From assembly GCF_002142155.1 (NCBI RefSeq), contig NZ_NASD01000001.1:184384-248383 (forward strand): a stretch of 64,000 bases of DNA, in the 5' to 3' direction. The position numbers and the translations under genes were made by a program. The DNA comes from Gilliamella apis. GTDB taxonomy: Bacteria; Pseudomonadota; Gammaproteobacteria; Enterobacterales; Orbaceae. The notes under the pieces were generated by a model. That model was not told where the DNA came from. It ran no database searches and worked only from the letters and a program-made list of their open reading frames with translations. Positions 1-9,624 of this stretch are shown here, one piece after another. Within the stretch, counting starts at the first letter, position 1. Every line of letters begins with the position of its first letter.

Positions 1-42
1 GATAACGGGACTTCGTTCCCAATTACGATGAAAAAACAATAG
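1..42 (+). CDS. C-terminal end of an upstream gene (possibly srfA)
   Basis: Frame 1 is open from the first base and ends in TAG at 40-42, giving a 13-residue tail that ends in MKKQ. The next gene starts 8 bases later with its own ribosome site, which fits the end of an operon partner. In enterobacteria srfB is usually preceded by srfA, so this may be the srfA terminus. Only the tail is visible, so the identity is an inference from neighbourhood. Confidence 0.4.
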   Translation, partial: DNGTSFPITMKKQ

Positions 43-50
43 GATTGTAT

Positions 51-3000
51 ATGCTTCCAGAAATACGCAACTACGGTCAAGAAGTTACACTTATCATGAA
101 TAGTGGGATTCAATTTCTTGATTTTGCATTAAAAATAGATTGGAAAGATAATCAATGGCGCAGTAAAGTTAATGGCTGTTTTATTGATCCATCAGAAAGT
201 GGAGCGTTAGTTAGATTAATTGAAGATATCGATAATGGTAAATTTTTTGCACCAGATAATCTTTCTTTTGCTGTCACACCTACTCAAGAGATTAGTGTTG
301 AGCAATCCTTAAAACTATATGATGGTATTTGGTTGCCAGTTCCAATTCTCAGATCAATTCCGCCAGAGCGCTTCGATAAAGGACCTCATAACTGGAGTCG
401 AGTGCGAATTGTTAATATTCCTGAAGGTGAAGATCCAGATGGCAATACTCATCGTATTACTTTTGCCTTTGATACAAAAATTTTTACCAATATGCAGGAT
501 GTTGCTTATTTAGCACCAACGGAAAATGATGTAAAAACCGGTGCTGTATTCAGTTTAGCTCATCGTTCGGATCAAGTTTCATGGTATTTAGAGCAAAAAT
601 GGATCACCAGTTGGTTGATTGATTTATTCCAAGAATTAGCTCCTCAACCAGAACGTCTAAAAGTACATAAAGACGATATTGATTTAGAAATAGCTAATAA
701 AGCTTATTATGGTCATTATTTAAATATTCTTAGTTTGCTTGCTGATTCATTACAGTTACCAAAAATTAAAATTGTCTCGAATAATCGAGATGATGTGATT
801 AAATCGATTCCTGTTGATATGATTTTAGATGTTGGTAACTCAAGAACATGTGGCATTTTAATAGAAGATCATATTCAAGATAAAGATAGTTTAAATCGTC
901 GTTATGAGCTTGAAATTCGAGATTTAACCCAACCTGAACATATCTATAATGAACCATTCGAAAGTCGAGTAGAATTTGCGCAAACTTTTTTTGGTAAAGA
1001 ACACTTTTCACTACAAAGTGGTAGACGAGATACATTCCGCTGGCCAAGTATTGTTCGGGTTGGAAAAGAAGCGAGCCGTTTAGCTAGTCGCCGCGAAGGG
1101 AATGAAGGTGCTACCGGACTTTCAAGCCCGAAACGTTATTTATGGGATCAAGAAAAGTATGAGCAAGGTTGGCGATTTAATTCTCATTATGTCAAAAGTG
1201 ATCATGAGCCATTTGCTACCGCAGAGCCATTTTCAAGTTTAATTAATGAGTATGGTGAAGCACTGCATATCCTCAGTAATGAAATTGAGGAAGAATTTGA
1301 CCGAAAAATACCAGTTTTCCACCCAAAATATTCACGTAGTTCACTAATGACATTTATGCTATGTGAAGTATTAATGCATGCTCTAATGCAAATTAATAGT
1401 GTCGCTCAACGCAACAAGCTTGAACACGCAAGAACACCGCGTAATTTGCGTTCTATTATTCTTACCATTCCCCCGGCAATGCCTAAACCAGAACAAGCAA
1501 TATTTAAAAGCTGTGTTTATCAAGCTATTGGCCTAGTTTGGAAAAGCTTAGGTTGGGATAATTCTGAAGATAATATTGATTTTAGTAATCCTGAGCAATT
1601 GAAAAGTATTTGGCCAAATATTCCTGAAGTTTATATTCAATGGGACGAAGCAACCTGTGGCCAAGTTGTTTATCTCTTTAACGAAACGCAGAACAATTAT
1701 AATGGTCGTTCAGAAGAATTTATTGCTTCAATGGTACGACCAGACAAAACCAATAAACAAAAACTAACAATTGCCACAGTTGATATTGGTGGTGGAACAA
1801 CAGATTTGGTCATCAATGATTACGAACTGGATTATGGAGCCAATAAACAACTTAATAGTAGTAATGCTTACCTTGTTCCAACTCAACGCTTTCGTGATGG
1901 CTTTAAAGTTGCAGGTGATGATATTTTGCTTGATATCATCCAAGATACAGTTTTATCTTCATTAACTAATGGATTAAAACAGGTTGGACTTGTTGATCCT
2001 AATCCGATTTTATCGACAATTATTGGTTCACAGCAGGTATCAATTCAAGATGCTGTGTTACGACAACAATTAACTTTACAGTTATTTACACCTGTCGGAT
2101 TACAGGTATTAAAACTATATGAACTTTATGAACCATTACATTCCGAAAAACATGTGTATAACATGACTTTTGGTGAGTTATTACGAAATAATGTGATGAC
2201 AGATAATGTTCTTAATTTTATTAATGAACCGGTTCGTCGGGCTCTAAATAATCCTGAATTTTCCGTTCTTGATTTAAATGTTGAAATAAATCTTAAACGT
2301 ATTCATCACTTATTTATTCGTGGTGATTATTATAATATTTGTAAAACATTCGATGCCTTATCTGAAATTATTAGCTGTTATCAATGTGATGTATTGTTAT
2401 TGACCGGTCGACCATCTCGTTTACCTGGTGTACAAAGCTATTTCCGTTCTCGTTTATCTATTCCAGCAGGGCGTGTTTTACCATTACATGGTTATTATAC
2501 CGGTGGCTGGTATCCTTTCCATAAACAAGAGCGCATTGATGATCCTAAAACAACAGCAGCAGTTGGAGCCATGTTATGTTTCTTAAGTAAAAACCTAAGA
2601 TTAGCTAATTTTTATTTTAGATCCGCCAATATGGATTTGTATTCAACGGTTAAATATATTGGTCTATTAGATAATCTAAATATGATAAAAAAAGAAAATA
2701 TTTATTATCAAGATATCGATTTAGATGATCCTGATTATGATTTTCCTGAGATCTCTTTTGAAATTCGAGGCACAACAAGACTTGGTTTCAAACAGTTAGA
2801 AATTGATCGTTGGCCTGCCTCAGCAATTTATATTTTAACTATTGAAAATAGTGATGTGGCTAAAAGATTAAGTGCTGAAGGAGTAGTTTTAGAAGTAACA
2901 TTAGGAATAAAAAATCGACAAAAAACAGTTGAGAATTTCTATATTAAAGATGTCAAAGCTTCTGATGGACGTGCTTGCAGTAAAACCAAAGATATAAAGC

Positions 3001-3077
3001 TTAGTCTAAATACAATGGTAAATTCTGGCCTAATTAGCACACAATATTGGCTTGATAGTGGAATGATAAAACGATGA
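51..3077 (+). CDS. srfB: SrfB-family actin/Hsp70-fold ATPase
   Basis: Large cytoplasmic protein (1009 aa) of the SrfB family, named from Salmonella SsrB-regulated factors; the biochemical role is unknown. The actin/Hsp70 nucleotide-binding motifs are visible: phosphate-1 motif DVGNSRTCG at about residue 260, phosphate-2 motif DIGGGTTD at about 578, and an adenosine-type motif TGRPSRLPG at about 785. There is no signal peptide or membrane segment. A TTG start at 45 is possible, but AGGA at 41-44 touches it, while it lies 6 bases before ATG 51, so ATG 51 is chosen. The stop overlaps the start of srfC by 4 bases (ATGA), which implies translational coupling. Family assignment is from motifs, length and the SrfC neighbour. 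Confidence 0.85.
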   Translation: MLPEIRNYGQEVTLIMNSGIQFLDFALKIDWKDNQWRSKVNGCFIDPSESGALVRLIEDIDNGKFFAPDNLSFAVTPTQEISVEQSLKLYDGIWLPVPILRSIPPERFDKGPHNWSRVRIVNIPEGEDPDGNTHRITFAFDTKIFTNMQDVAYLAPTENDVKTGAVFSLAHRSDQVSWYLEQKWITSWLIDLFQELAPQPERLKVHKDDIDLEIANKAYYGHYLNILSLLADSLQLPKIKIVSNNRDDVIKSIPVDMILDVGNSRTCGILIEDHIQDKDSLNRRYELEIRDLTQPEHIYNEPFESRVEFAQTFFGKEHFSLQSGRRDTFRWPSIVRVGKEASRLASRREGNEGATGLSSPKRYLWDQEKYEQGWRFNSHYVKSDHEPFATAEPFSSLINEYGEALHILSNEIEEEFDRKIPVFHPKYSRSSLMTFMLCEVLMHALMQINSVAQRNKLEHARTPRNLRSIILTIPPAMPKPEQAIFKSCVYQAIGLVWKSLGWDNSEDNIDFSNPEQLKSIWPNIPEVYIQWDEATCGQVVYLFNETQNNYNGRSEEFIASMVRPDKTNKQKLTIATVDIGGGTTDLVINDYELDYGANKQLNSSNAYLVPTQRFRDGFKVAGDDILLDIIQDTVLSSLTNGLKQVGLVDPNPILSTIIGSQQVSIQDAVLRQQLTLQLFTPVGLQVLKLYELYEPLHSEKHVYNMTFGELLRNNVMTDNVLNFINEPVRRALNNPEFSVLDLNVEINLKRIHHLFIRGDYYNICKTFDALSEIISCYQCDVLLLTGRPSRLPGVQSYFRSRLSIPAGRVLPLHGYYTGGWYPFHKQERIDDPKTTAAVGAMLCFLSKNLRLANFYFRSANMDLYSTVKYIGLLDNLNMIKKENIYYQDIDLDDPDYDFPEISFEIRGTTRLGFKQLEIDRWPASAIYILTIENSDVAKRLSAEGVVLEVTLGIKNRQKTVENFYIKDVKASDGRACSKTKDIKLSLNTMVNSGLISTQYWLDSGMIKR

Positions 3078-5749
3078 AAAATTTAAACGAACAACTTCCT
3101 AAATCTTGGGAACAGATTTATCAAGCATCAGCACAGGCAATTGAATGGGTCAATCAAACCCGAGATTCATCGAAACGTTTGCATAATGAAGCTGATAATT
3201 TAATTCTTGATCTTCGCCGATTACGTAATAGTGCTAAACGTTTAGGTGATGTGTCGACTAAATCCGTTGCGGTCGGTTTTTTTGGTTTGTCACAAGCAGG
3301 TAAATCTTATCTTATTTCAGCATTAGCGGCTGGTGAAAATGGTAAACTTGAAACAGTAGTTGATAATGAAGTTTTAGATTTTATTGATCACGTAAATCCT
3401 GTCGGTGGAGGTAAAGAGGCAACCGGACTTGTTACTCGGTTTAGTCGGACAGCCAAAGGTGGTATTGCCAACTATCCATTAGAGTTGAAATTATTTCAAG
3501 AAATAGAAATTGTTAAAATCTTAATTAATGCCTATTTTAAAGATTTTGATCAACAAAAAGTTATCAATAAAGTTGAGTTTTCAGAGTTAAATCAACTTAT
3601 TCAACGTATCGAAAGTAAAAAGCAAGCTGATTACACCGGCGGTATAACTGAAGATGATATCGTTGATCTGTATGATTATTTATCTGAAAATTTTGGCAAT
3701 TCACTTGAAGGATTGAAAGGTGGTTATTGGGAAAAAGCCATGTCATTGTTACCTTATCTTTCGATTACAGACCGTGGTGCTTTACTTTCTGTGTTATGGG
3801 GTGGTATCAGTGAACTTACAGCAATTTATATTCAATTGGCGACAACCTTATTAAGCTTAAATCATGTAAATACCATTTATGCGCCCCTCACCGTGTTAGT
3901 TAAGGACAATGGTGATGGTACTAAATCACAGATTGATAGCATCATGAATGTCGATATGCTTGAAAGGTTAAATACTGAAAATGATTCATCGGTAACCGTT
4001 ACGCCACTTAATGGAGTGCCAACATCAATATCATTAGCGCAATTAGCCTTTTTAACTGCAGAATTGATCTTCCCATTAGTGAATCAAACTCGTGTACCTA
4101 CTTTTGAGAATGTCGATCTGCTTGATTTCCCAGGATATCGTGGTCGATTAAATTTAATTTCTATTTCTGATGTCAAAGAAGGTAATCCTATCGCTCAACT
4201 TTTATTACGCGGTAAAGTCGCTTATCTTTTTGAAAAATACACTGATAGCCAAGAGATGAATGTTTTGGTAGTTTGTACGCCATCGGATAAACAATCAGAT
4301 GTTAATGATGTTGGTCCAGTATTACAAAGATGGATTGATAAAACCCAAGGCGAAACAGCTGATAAAAGAGCAACAAAGAAAGCTGGATTACTATGGGCTA
4401 TCACGATGTTTGATAAACGAATTGGCGCATCATTGTCGTTATCCCAAGACAATTTAAAAAATACTTGGGGTAAAGGTGGCTTATTACAGCAAACCATTTT
4501 AGAACGTTTTGGTAGTTATGATTGGCTATCCAATTGGTCAAATGATGGTAAATTTAACAATGTATTTTTGGTCCGTAAACCAGGATTTGACGTACCATTT
4601 TTAAATGTCGATGCTAAAGCAAATATTGAATTGTCTTACAATGAAAATTATCGACAAGAAATGTTAATGTTGAAAAATACATTCGTTGAAAATCCAGATA
4701 TTCAAGAGTATGTCAACGCTCCTGATCAAGCGTGGGATGCGATGTTAAAATTAAATGATGGTGGCATTGGCCGAATTAGCCAGTATTTAGAACAAGTCGC
4801 CATTACTGAAGTTAAACAACAGCGGATTGTTGAACAACTTAATGAACAAATTGATTATATTATCAATATGCGTTTTGATACTTGGTATCAAGCTGGTAGC
4901 GATGAAGAATTAGGTAAGAAAAAACAGATAATTAATAATGTTGTAAAAGAACTACAAGGAAAAGCATTATTATTAGGTGAATTACTTAAAGTTTTAGAAT
5001 TGCCGGATCAAACTATTCGAGCTTTGTATCATTCTAGCCATATGGATAATGATATCAGCAATACTAGCGGTGATGACGTAATCGATAATTCTTCAAACGA
5101 TTTTGGCTTAAATACCGATTTTGAACTTTTTCCGGAAGTAAATTCACCTTTACAACCTCAGGTAGTTGCTAATATCGCTAGCGAATCAAAATTTGCTAAA
5201 AATGTGTTTACTGCATGGCTAGAACATTTAAGAAATATTGTATTAGATAAACATATTCTACAATTTTTCAGTATTGATCAGAAAGCACTCTCTTTTATTG
5301 TTGAAGAGTTGATTACGGGTGCTAACCGTTTGAAACTTGATACTAGCTTAACTGAAAAAGTTTTAGCTAATGAAAATGTAGGTAGTAAGCGTGATGATCT
5401 TGAGTCTCGGCAGGTTAGCTCTATTAATATGTTATTGGCTGATTTTATTGCATGGCTTGGTTTTATTCCTGGGCAAACAAGCAATATCCCTGTTAGCCGT
5501 GTTAATCAAGGTAAGCCGATATTTTCACCGCCATTGAGTCAATTCTCAAGTCAATTGTCACATCCATTACCGGTACTTGATGATAAGACTAAAAATTATT
5601 CTCAGTTTGCTATATTTGATTGGTTTATTGCCTTTGCAACGCTTGCTCAAGAAAATGTTGGTCACCATGCTGGCCGTGAAATAAGTCAAGAACAAAACTC
5701 TCAACTTGGTGAAATTTTAACTTGTTTTAAGCAATCACAAATACATTAG
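3074..5749 (+). CDS. srfC: SrfC-family dynamin-like GTPase
   Basis: Cytoplasmic protein of 891 aa. A P-loop GLSQAGKS lies at residues 71-78, a Walker B/G3-type DFPG at about 351-354 within VDLLDFPGYRGR, and a possible G4-like ITMFDKR at about 444. This layout (large G domain followed by long helical regions) resembles dynamin-like or SrfC virulence-effector proteins. The insertion between G1 and G3 is unusually long, about 270 residues. No membrane helix or signal peptide is seen. It is translationally coupled to srfB (4-base overlap), so the two probably act together. The cellular role of SrfC is not established; the effector label in databases is historical. Confidence 0.82.
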   Translation: MKNLNEQLPKSWEQIYQASAQAIEWVNQTRDSSKRLHNEADNLILDLRRLRNSAKRLGDVSTKSVAVGFFGLSQAGKSYLISALAAGENGKLETVVDNEVLDFIDHVNPVGGGKEATGLVTRFSRTAKGGIANYPLELKLFQEIEIVKILINAYFKDFDQQKVINKVEFSELNQLIQRIESKKQADYTGGITEDDIVDLYDYLSENFGNSLEGLKGGYWEKAMSLLPYLSITDRGALLSVLWGGISELTAIYIQLATTLLSLNHVNTIYAPLTVLVKDNGDGTKSQIDSIMNVDMLERLNTENDSSVTVTPLNGVPTSISLAQLAFLTAELIFPLVNQTRVPTFENVDLLDFPGYRGRLNLISISDVKEGNPIAQLLLRGKVAYLFEKYTDSQEMNVLVVCTPSDKQSDVNDVGPVLQRWIDKTQGETADKRATKKAGLLWAITMFDKRIGASLSLSQDNLKNTWGKGGLLQQTILERFGSYDWLSNWSNDGKFNNVFLVRKPGFDVPFLNVDAKANIELSYNENYRQEMLMLKNTFVENPDIQEYVNAPDQAWDAMLKLNDGGIGRISQYLEQVAITEVKQQRIVEQLNEQIDYIINMRFDTWYQAGSDEELGKKKQIINNVVKELQGKALLLGELLKVLELPDQTIRALYHSSHMDNDISNTSGDDVIDNSSNDFGLNTDFELFPEVNSPLQPQVVANIASESKFAKNVFTAWLEHLRNIVLDKHILQFFSIDQKALSFIVEELITGANRLKLDTSLTEKVLANENVGSKRDDLESRQVSSINMLLADFIAWLGFIPGQTSNIPVSRVNQGKPIFSPPLSQFSSQLSHPLPVLDDKTKNYSQFAIFDWFIAFATLAQENVGHHAGREISQEQNSQLGEILTCFKQSQIH

Positions 5750-5800
5750 TATTATTGTGAATATATTAAATGACAATAATTTAATAATTATTAATAACAA

Positions 5801-5824
5801 TAAGGTAGTTTTAAAACTACCTTA
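5801..5824. repeat. perfect 24-base palindrome after srfC
   Basis: TAAGGTAG followed by a T/A-rich centre and CTACCTTA forms a perfect 24-base inverted repeat in the 134-base gap between srfC and the next gene. No U-tract follows in either direction, so it is either a weak terminator or an operator. It splits the cluster into a possible srf unit and a downstream unit. Confidence 0.5.
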
Positions 5825-5850
5825 CATTATGAAATATGTACCAAACCATT

Positions 5851-5859
5851 TGATACAAT
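5851..5859 (+). promoter_or_regulatory. extended -10 promoter for the bitopic-vWA operon
   Basis: TGATACAAT matches the extended -10 form TGnTAnAAT, 24 bases before the start codon at 5884. No good -35 hexamer is seen. AGAGGA at 5875-5880 is the ribosome site. The short leader fits transcription starting near 5866. Confidence 0.4.
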
Positions 5860-5883
5860 CATAGTGATGAAATAGAGGATATC

Positions 5884-6924
5884 ATGGCATTAAGAATTGA
5901 ATTAGAAGGCGATAAACCAGGCATTGCTAAATTTTTGGCTCAAAAATGGAGTGGTAGTGCTGATGTTGATCTGCTTATTCAACGTAACCAAGACGGTTAT
6001 TATTTGTCTGGACTGAATCAATGGGGTCCGGAAAAGAATTGGCATACTGTAACTAACATGTCTGTCGATAATGAACAATTAAGTGGCCTAGTTGGTGAAT
6101 GGCTAGTTGATTCTTTATTATCTCAAGAAAATCGTGTTAGATTCCTTATCGAAATTCGTGATAAACAGAATCAAAACTATACTGATAGAGGAGTGGTAAG
6201 TATTGCTGAAACAGTATTCCCTTCATCTGCTTTAAATACCCAATCATCAATATCTGATGAGATTGAACAAAATACATTAGAGTCGGATAAAGTAACTTCT
6301 AATCTTGTTGAATCTGATGATTCTCAATCTGTAGAGCCAGAAACCGAAGAACAAATAATTGAGGTTGAAAATGAGGTAATAGCAGAGCCTGAAAAAGAGA
6401 TAGAAACGGAAATAGAAGTAACGCCTGCACCAGCAATATCACCACTACCCGCTAAAACCAAAAGTAAATTAGGGTTGTTTATTATTATTTTTGTCATTCT
6501 GCTAACTTTAGCTGGGATTGGTGTTGGAGTATGGTATTTCTTATTCTCTCAAGGTAAAAATCCTTTAACGTCTCTAACTCAAAGTAATAGTCAATGTAAT
6601 GTTGCTAATGTTACAACCGATGATTTATCTTTTATTCAGCAATGTTTACAGAGTAAACCTGATACTGACACCGTAATTGATATCATAAATCAGGCCAAAC
6701 AAGCTAATAAATGTAATATCGCACAGCGTTTATATGCAAATCAATCTTTATTGAATGCCAAAGTGGCTCTACTTTATGCGAAAGAATACGATGTGAAGTT
6801 TTATCAAGATAACCAGTGTTTTAAGGCTGATAAAGAAACGGCAATTTATTGGTATGAAACGTCATTAAATAATGATCCAAATAACGAGTTGGCTAAAGAA
6901 CGGTTAGCAGAATTACAAAAATAA
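5884..6924 (+). CDS. bitopic inner-membrane protein with acidic linker
   Basis: Unrecognised protein of 346 aa. Residues 1-115 form a soluble N-domain without signal peptide. Residues 120-190 are a low-complexity stretch rich in Glu, Pro and Ser. One strong transmembrane helix spans about 196-220 after a Lys-rich stop (KTKSK). The C-terminal 120 residues contain several cysteines (near residues 238, 254, 279 and 317) and end in a TPR/Sel1-like helix pair (AIYWYETSL, DPNNELAKERLAEL). The predicted topology is N-domain in the cytoplasm and C-domain in the periplasm, where the cysteines could pair. It starts a unit with the vWA and ABC genes (13-base gap), so it may connect SrfB/SrfC with the envelope components. 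The function is unknown. Confidence 0.7.
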   Translation: MALRIELEGDKPGIAKFLAQKWSGSADVDLLIQRNQDGYYLSGLNQWGPEKNWHTVTNMSVDNEQLSGLVGEWLVDSLLSQENRVRFLIEIRDKQNQNYTDRGVVSIAETVFPSSALNTQSSISDEIEQNTLESDKVTSNLVESDDSQSVEPETEEQIIEVENEVIAEPEKEIETEIEVTPAPAISPLPAKTKSKLGLFIIIFVILLTLAGIGVGVWYFLFSQGKNPLTSLTQSNSQCNVANVTTDDLSFIQQCLQSKPDTDTVIDIINQAKQANKCNIAQRLYANQSLLNAKVALLYAKEYDVKFYQDNQCFKADKETAIYWYETSLNNDPNNELAKERLAELQK

Positions 6925-6937
6925 TTAAGGTGCAGGT

Positions 6938-8902
6938 ATGAAAAAAACAGTAATTTCAACATTGATTTTCGGATTTAGCCTGACTTGCTTACCTTTGGTT
7001 AGTTCGGCTTTAGAACCATTAAAGCAAGCCGGTAAAACAACACTTTATCAGCGAGTCTTGAGTACACCAACTTGTGAGTTGAAAAAAAATATTAATGATG
7101 CTACTGGTCAATCAGTACCTGCTTTTTCTCGTTATTATGTGTACGAACGTAAAAACGAAAATAATCAAGAATGGTTAAATGTCGGACCTGATTCATATGG
7201 TAAAACTGTTGGTTGGATTAATAATTCCTGTGCTGTTGCTTGGAATATGCAATTGACTTTAGTTTTTACTAATCCTGTTGAACGTGATCCTTTATTATTT
7301 TTTAAAGATAAAGCTTCTTTATCAACAATTGTTGATGCTGATAAACCGGAAACATTAATAACACCTATTCGTGATACATTAAAAAAGAATAAAGTTGCAC
7401 CACAAGTGGTGGCTCAAGAACCTAAAGAATTTATTGATTTTAAAAGTAATTTTTATTTATTACCTATCTTACAAGGTGAAGAGGTAATGAATGGTCAAGG
7501 TTTTTATGAAAGAATTTTAGAGGTTGCTTCGGTTAGTAAACAAGAAACAGTCGTTAAAAATAATAACAAATCTACGAATTCATCTTCTGATGATAACAGT
7601 AATCAAGTTGCACCGTTTAAGGCTGCTATTGTATTTGTTATTGATTCAACTATTTCAATGGATCCTTATATTTCTAGGACCAAAGAAGCGGTAGAAAGAG
7701 TTTATCAACATATTGAAAAAGAACATTTACAAGAGCAGGTTAAATTTGGTTTGATTTCGTTTCGTTCAAGTTTAAAAGCCTCAGATAAATTAGAGTTTGT
7801 TAGTAAAGTTTTTGCAGATCCAAATAAAGTAAAAAATAAAGATGATTTTAAAGCGTTGAGTGCTTCACTCAAACAGGCATCAGTATCCACTGCTTATTTT
7901 GCCGAAGACTCTTATGCTGGTGTATCGCAAGCATTAAATGATATTAATTGGAATAGCTTTGGTGCTCGATATATGATTTTGATTACTGATGCAAGTGCAA
8001 TTCCTGGTGATGATAAACTGTCAAGTACTGGTATGGATGCTGCTCAATTACGGCTTGAAGCACAACATAAAGGTGTTGCAATTTATGCCTTACATTTAAA
8101 AACAAAAAGTGGTGAAAAGGATCATCAAGTTGCCGCAGCTCAATATTCTGACTTGACTTATAACGATTTTATTCATAAATCATTATATTATCCCGTTAAT
8201 GCTGGTGATGTTAATGAGTTTGGAAAGAAAGTAGATTCATTAGCACAAGCTTTATCAGAGCAAGTTAAATTAGCTTATAAAGGTGAATCATCAGTTGGTA
8301 ATGCGCTTAATGCTAAAGATGATGATAACTCTAATATGCTAAAAGATGCTTTACTATTGAGTAAGGCGATGCAATTAGCTTATCTAGGTGATACTAAAGG
8401 AACTAAAGCGCCAACTGTTTTCAAAGCATGGATTGCTGATAAAGATTTTATTAAACCGGCAATTCCAACTGCGGAACCGCGAATTTTGTTAACTAAATCA
8501 CAATTAAGTGATTTGAGTGATATTGTGACTAAGATTGCTAATGCAGCTAATGATGGATTAATTTCAGCCGATGATATGTTTTCACAATTACGTTCTGTTG
8601 CTGCGGCAATGGGACAAGATCCAAATAAATTAAAATCAGATTCTGTCACTAAGATTGCTGATTTAGGTTTACTTGGCGAGTATTTAGATAATATTCCCTA
8701 TAAAAGTGATGTAACAGGTCTTGACCAAGAAACATGGAAAAGTATGAGTGGAATTGAACAAGAAAAGTTTATTCGTAATCTAAATAGCAAAGTCCGTTAT
8801 TATCAAAAATGTAATGCTGATGTTGATCGTTGGATTTCACTATCTGAAGGTAGTGATCCACGTGAAAATGTCTATCCTGTACCATTAGAAATGTTGCCAT
8901 AA
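6938..8902 (+). CDS. secreted SH3-like/vWA protein resembling the periplasmic half of PpkA
   Basis: Protein of 654 aa with a clear signal peptide ending in VSSA at residue 24. Residues 30-105 look like a bacterial SH3 domain (NVGPDSYGKTVGWIN). A vWA domain starts at about 230, with MIDAS motif DSTISM at 236 and ITDAS at about 349. A long helical tail follows. The wording of the MIDAS region (VFVIDSTISMDPYI) recalls, from memory, the C-terminal periplasmic vWA domain of the type VI regulator kinase PpkA, but no kinase domain is present and the protein begins with its own signal peptide. It sits directly before TagT/S/R-like genes, as PpkA does in Pseudomonas. Secretion and vWA assignment are secure; the PpkA relation is an inference. 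Confidence 0.75.
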   Translation: MKKTVISTLIFGFSLTCLPLVSSALEPLKQAGKTTLYQRVLSTPTCELKKNINDATGQSVPAFSRYYVYERKNENNQEWLNVGPDSYGKTVGWINNSCAVAWNMQLTLVFTNPVERDPLLFFKDKASLSTIVDADKPETLITPIRDTLKKNKVAPQVVAQEPKEFIDFKSNFYLLPILQGEEVMNGQGFYERILEVASVSKQETVVKNNNKSTNSSSDDNSNQVAPFKAAIVFVIDSTISMDPYISRTKEAVERVYQHIEKEHLQEQVKFGLISFRSSLKASDKLEFVSKVFADPNKVKNKDDFKALSASLKQASVSTAYFAEDSYAGVSQALNDINWNSFGARYMILITDASAIPGDDKLSSTGMDAAQLRLEAQHKGVAIYALHLKTKSGEKDHQVAAAQYSDLTYNDFIHKSLYYPVNAGDVNEFGKKVDSLAQALSEQVKLAYKGESSVGNALNAKDDDNSNMLKDALLLSKAMQLAYLGDTKGTKAPTVFKAWIADKDFIKPAIPTAEPRILLTKSQLSDLSDIVTKIANAANDGLISADDMFSQLRSVAAAMGQDPNKLKSDSVTKIADLGLLGEYLDNIPYKSDVTGLDQETWKSMSGIEQEKFIRNLNSKVRYYQKCNADVDRWISLSEGSDPRENVYPVPLEMLP

Positions 8903-8903
8903 A

Positions 8904-9608
8904 ATGTTAACTATTCATAACTTGGTAATTTCTAGGCCGATAGACAAATCTTTTTTTAAAGTTTGCCTACCAGAACTTTCGGTTAAAGCCGGTCAGGTTG
9001 TTGTCATTAAAGGTGATAGTGGCTGTGGTAAGAGTACTTTACTCGAAATGATCGGTATGATCTTACAGCCTGATGAAATCAGCCATTATCATCTTATGGT
9101 TGATAATCAAAATTACGATATTGCTGATGTGATTCAACGCAATGATGTGAATGAATTAGCGACTATACGAGCAAAATATTTGGGATTTATGTTACAAACA
9201 GGTGGATTATTACCGTTTTTAAATATTAAAGATAATATTTTATTATCAGCGAAGTTATTACAAAAAAATATTGATGCTACCAGATTTGATTACTTAATTG
9301 ATAAATTGAATATTGGTCATTTGTTAAATAAATATCCTAAACAGTTATCAATAGGTGAAAGGCAACGAGCATCTTTCATACGCTCGATTATTCATAAACC
9401 TGCTTTACTGTTAGCTGACGAACCAACTTCTGCACTTGACCCTTATAATGCTAATTTACTATTTGATTTAATTATAGAGCAAGCTCAACAAGATAATATT
9501 GCAGCTCTGATTGTCACTCATGATTGGCAACGGATTGAAAATAAAGGATTGTTTACTTTATCGGCAAAATTATCCTCTACGCAATCATCAGAATTTTTAC
9601 CGTTATAA
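8904..9608 (+). CDS. ABC transporter ATPase, LolD/MacB/TagT type
   Basis: ABC ATPase of 234 aa with Walker A GDSGCGKST at about 36-44, Q-loop LQTGG, a degenerate signature LSIGERQRA, Walker B LLLADEPTSALD and switch His in VTHDW. The size and style match ATPases that pair with FtsX-type permeases (LolD, MacB, FtsE, TagT), which use ATP for mechanical work in the envelope rather than transport across the membrane. The start lies 1 base after the vWA gene stop, and the permease follows, so all are in one operon. It is most likely the energy source for the permease at 9625. The Gly in the usual LSGGQ motif is replaced by Ile-Gly-Glu, a tolerated variation. Confidence 0.85.
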   Translation: MLTIHNLVISRPIDKSFFKVCLPELSVKAGQVVVIKGDSGCGKSTLLEMIGMILQPDEISHYHLMVDNQNYDIADVIQRNDVNELATIRAKYLGFMLQTGGLLPFLNIKDNILLSAKLLQKNIDATRFDYLIDKLNIGHLLNKYPKQLSIGERQRASFIRSIIHKPALLLADEPTSALDPYNANLLFDLIIEQAQQDNIAALIVTHDWQRIENKGLFTLSAKLSSTQSSEFLPL

Positions 9609-9624
9609 AATAGGGTGTAAAAAG

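Noticed and set aside
51..5749. Phage-defence system based on an ATPase/GTPase pair
   Set aside because: No nuclease, toxin or mobile-element signature accompanies the genes, and the partners are envelope proteins.
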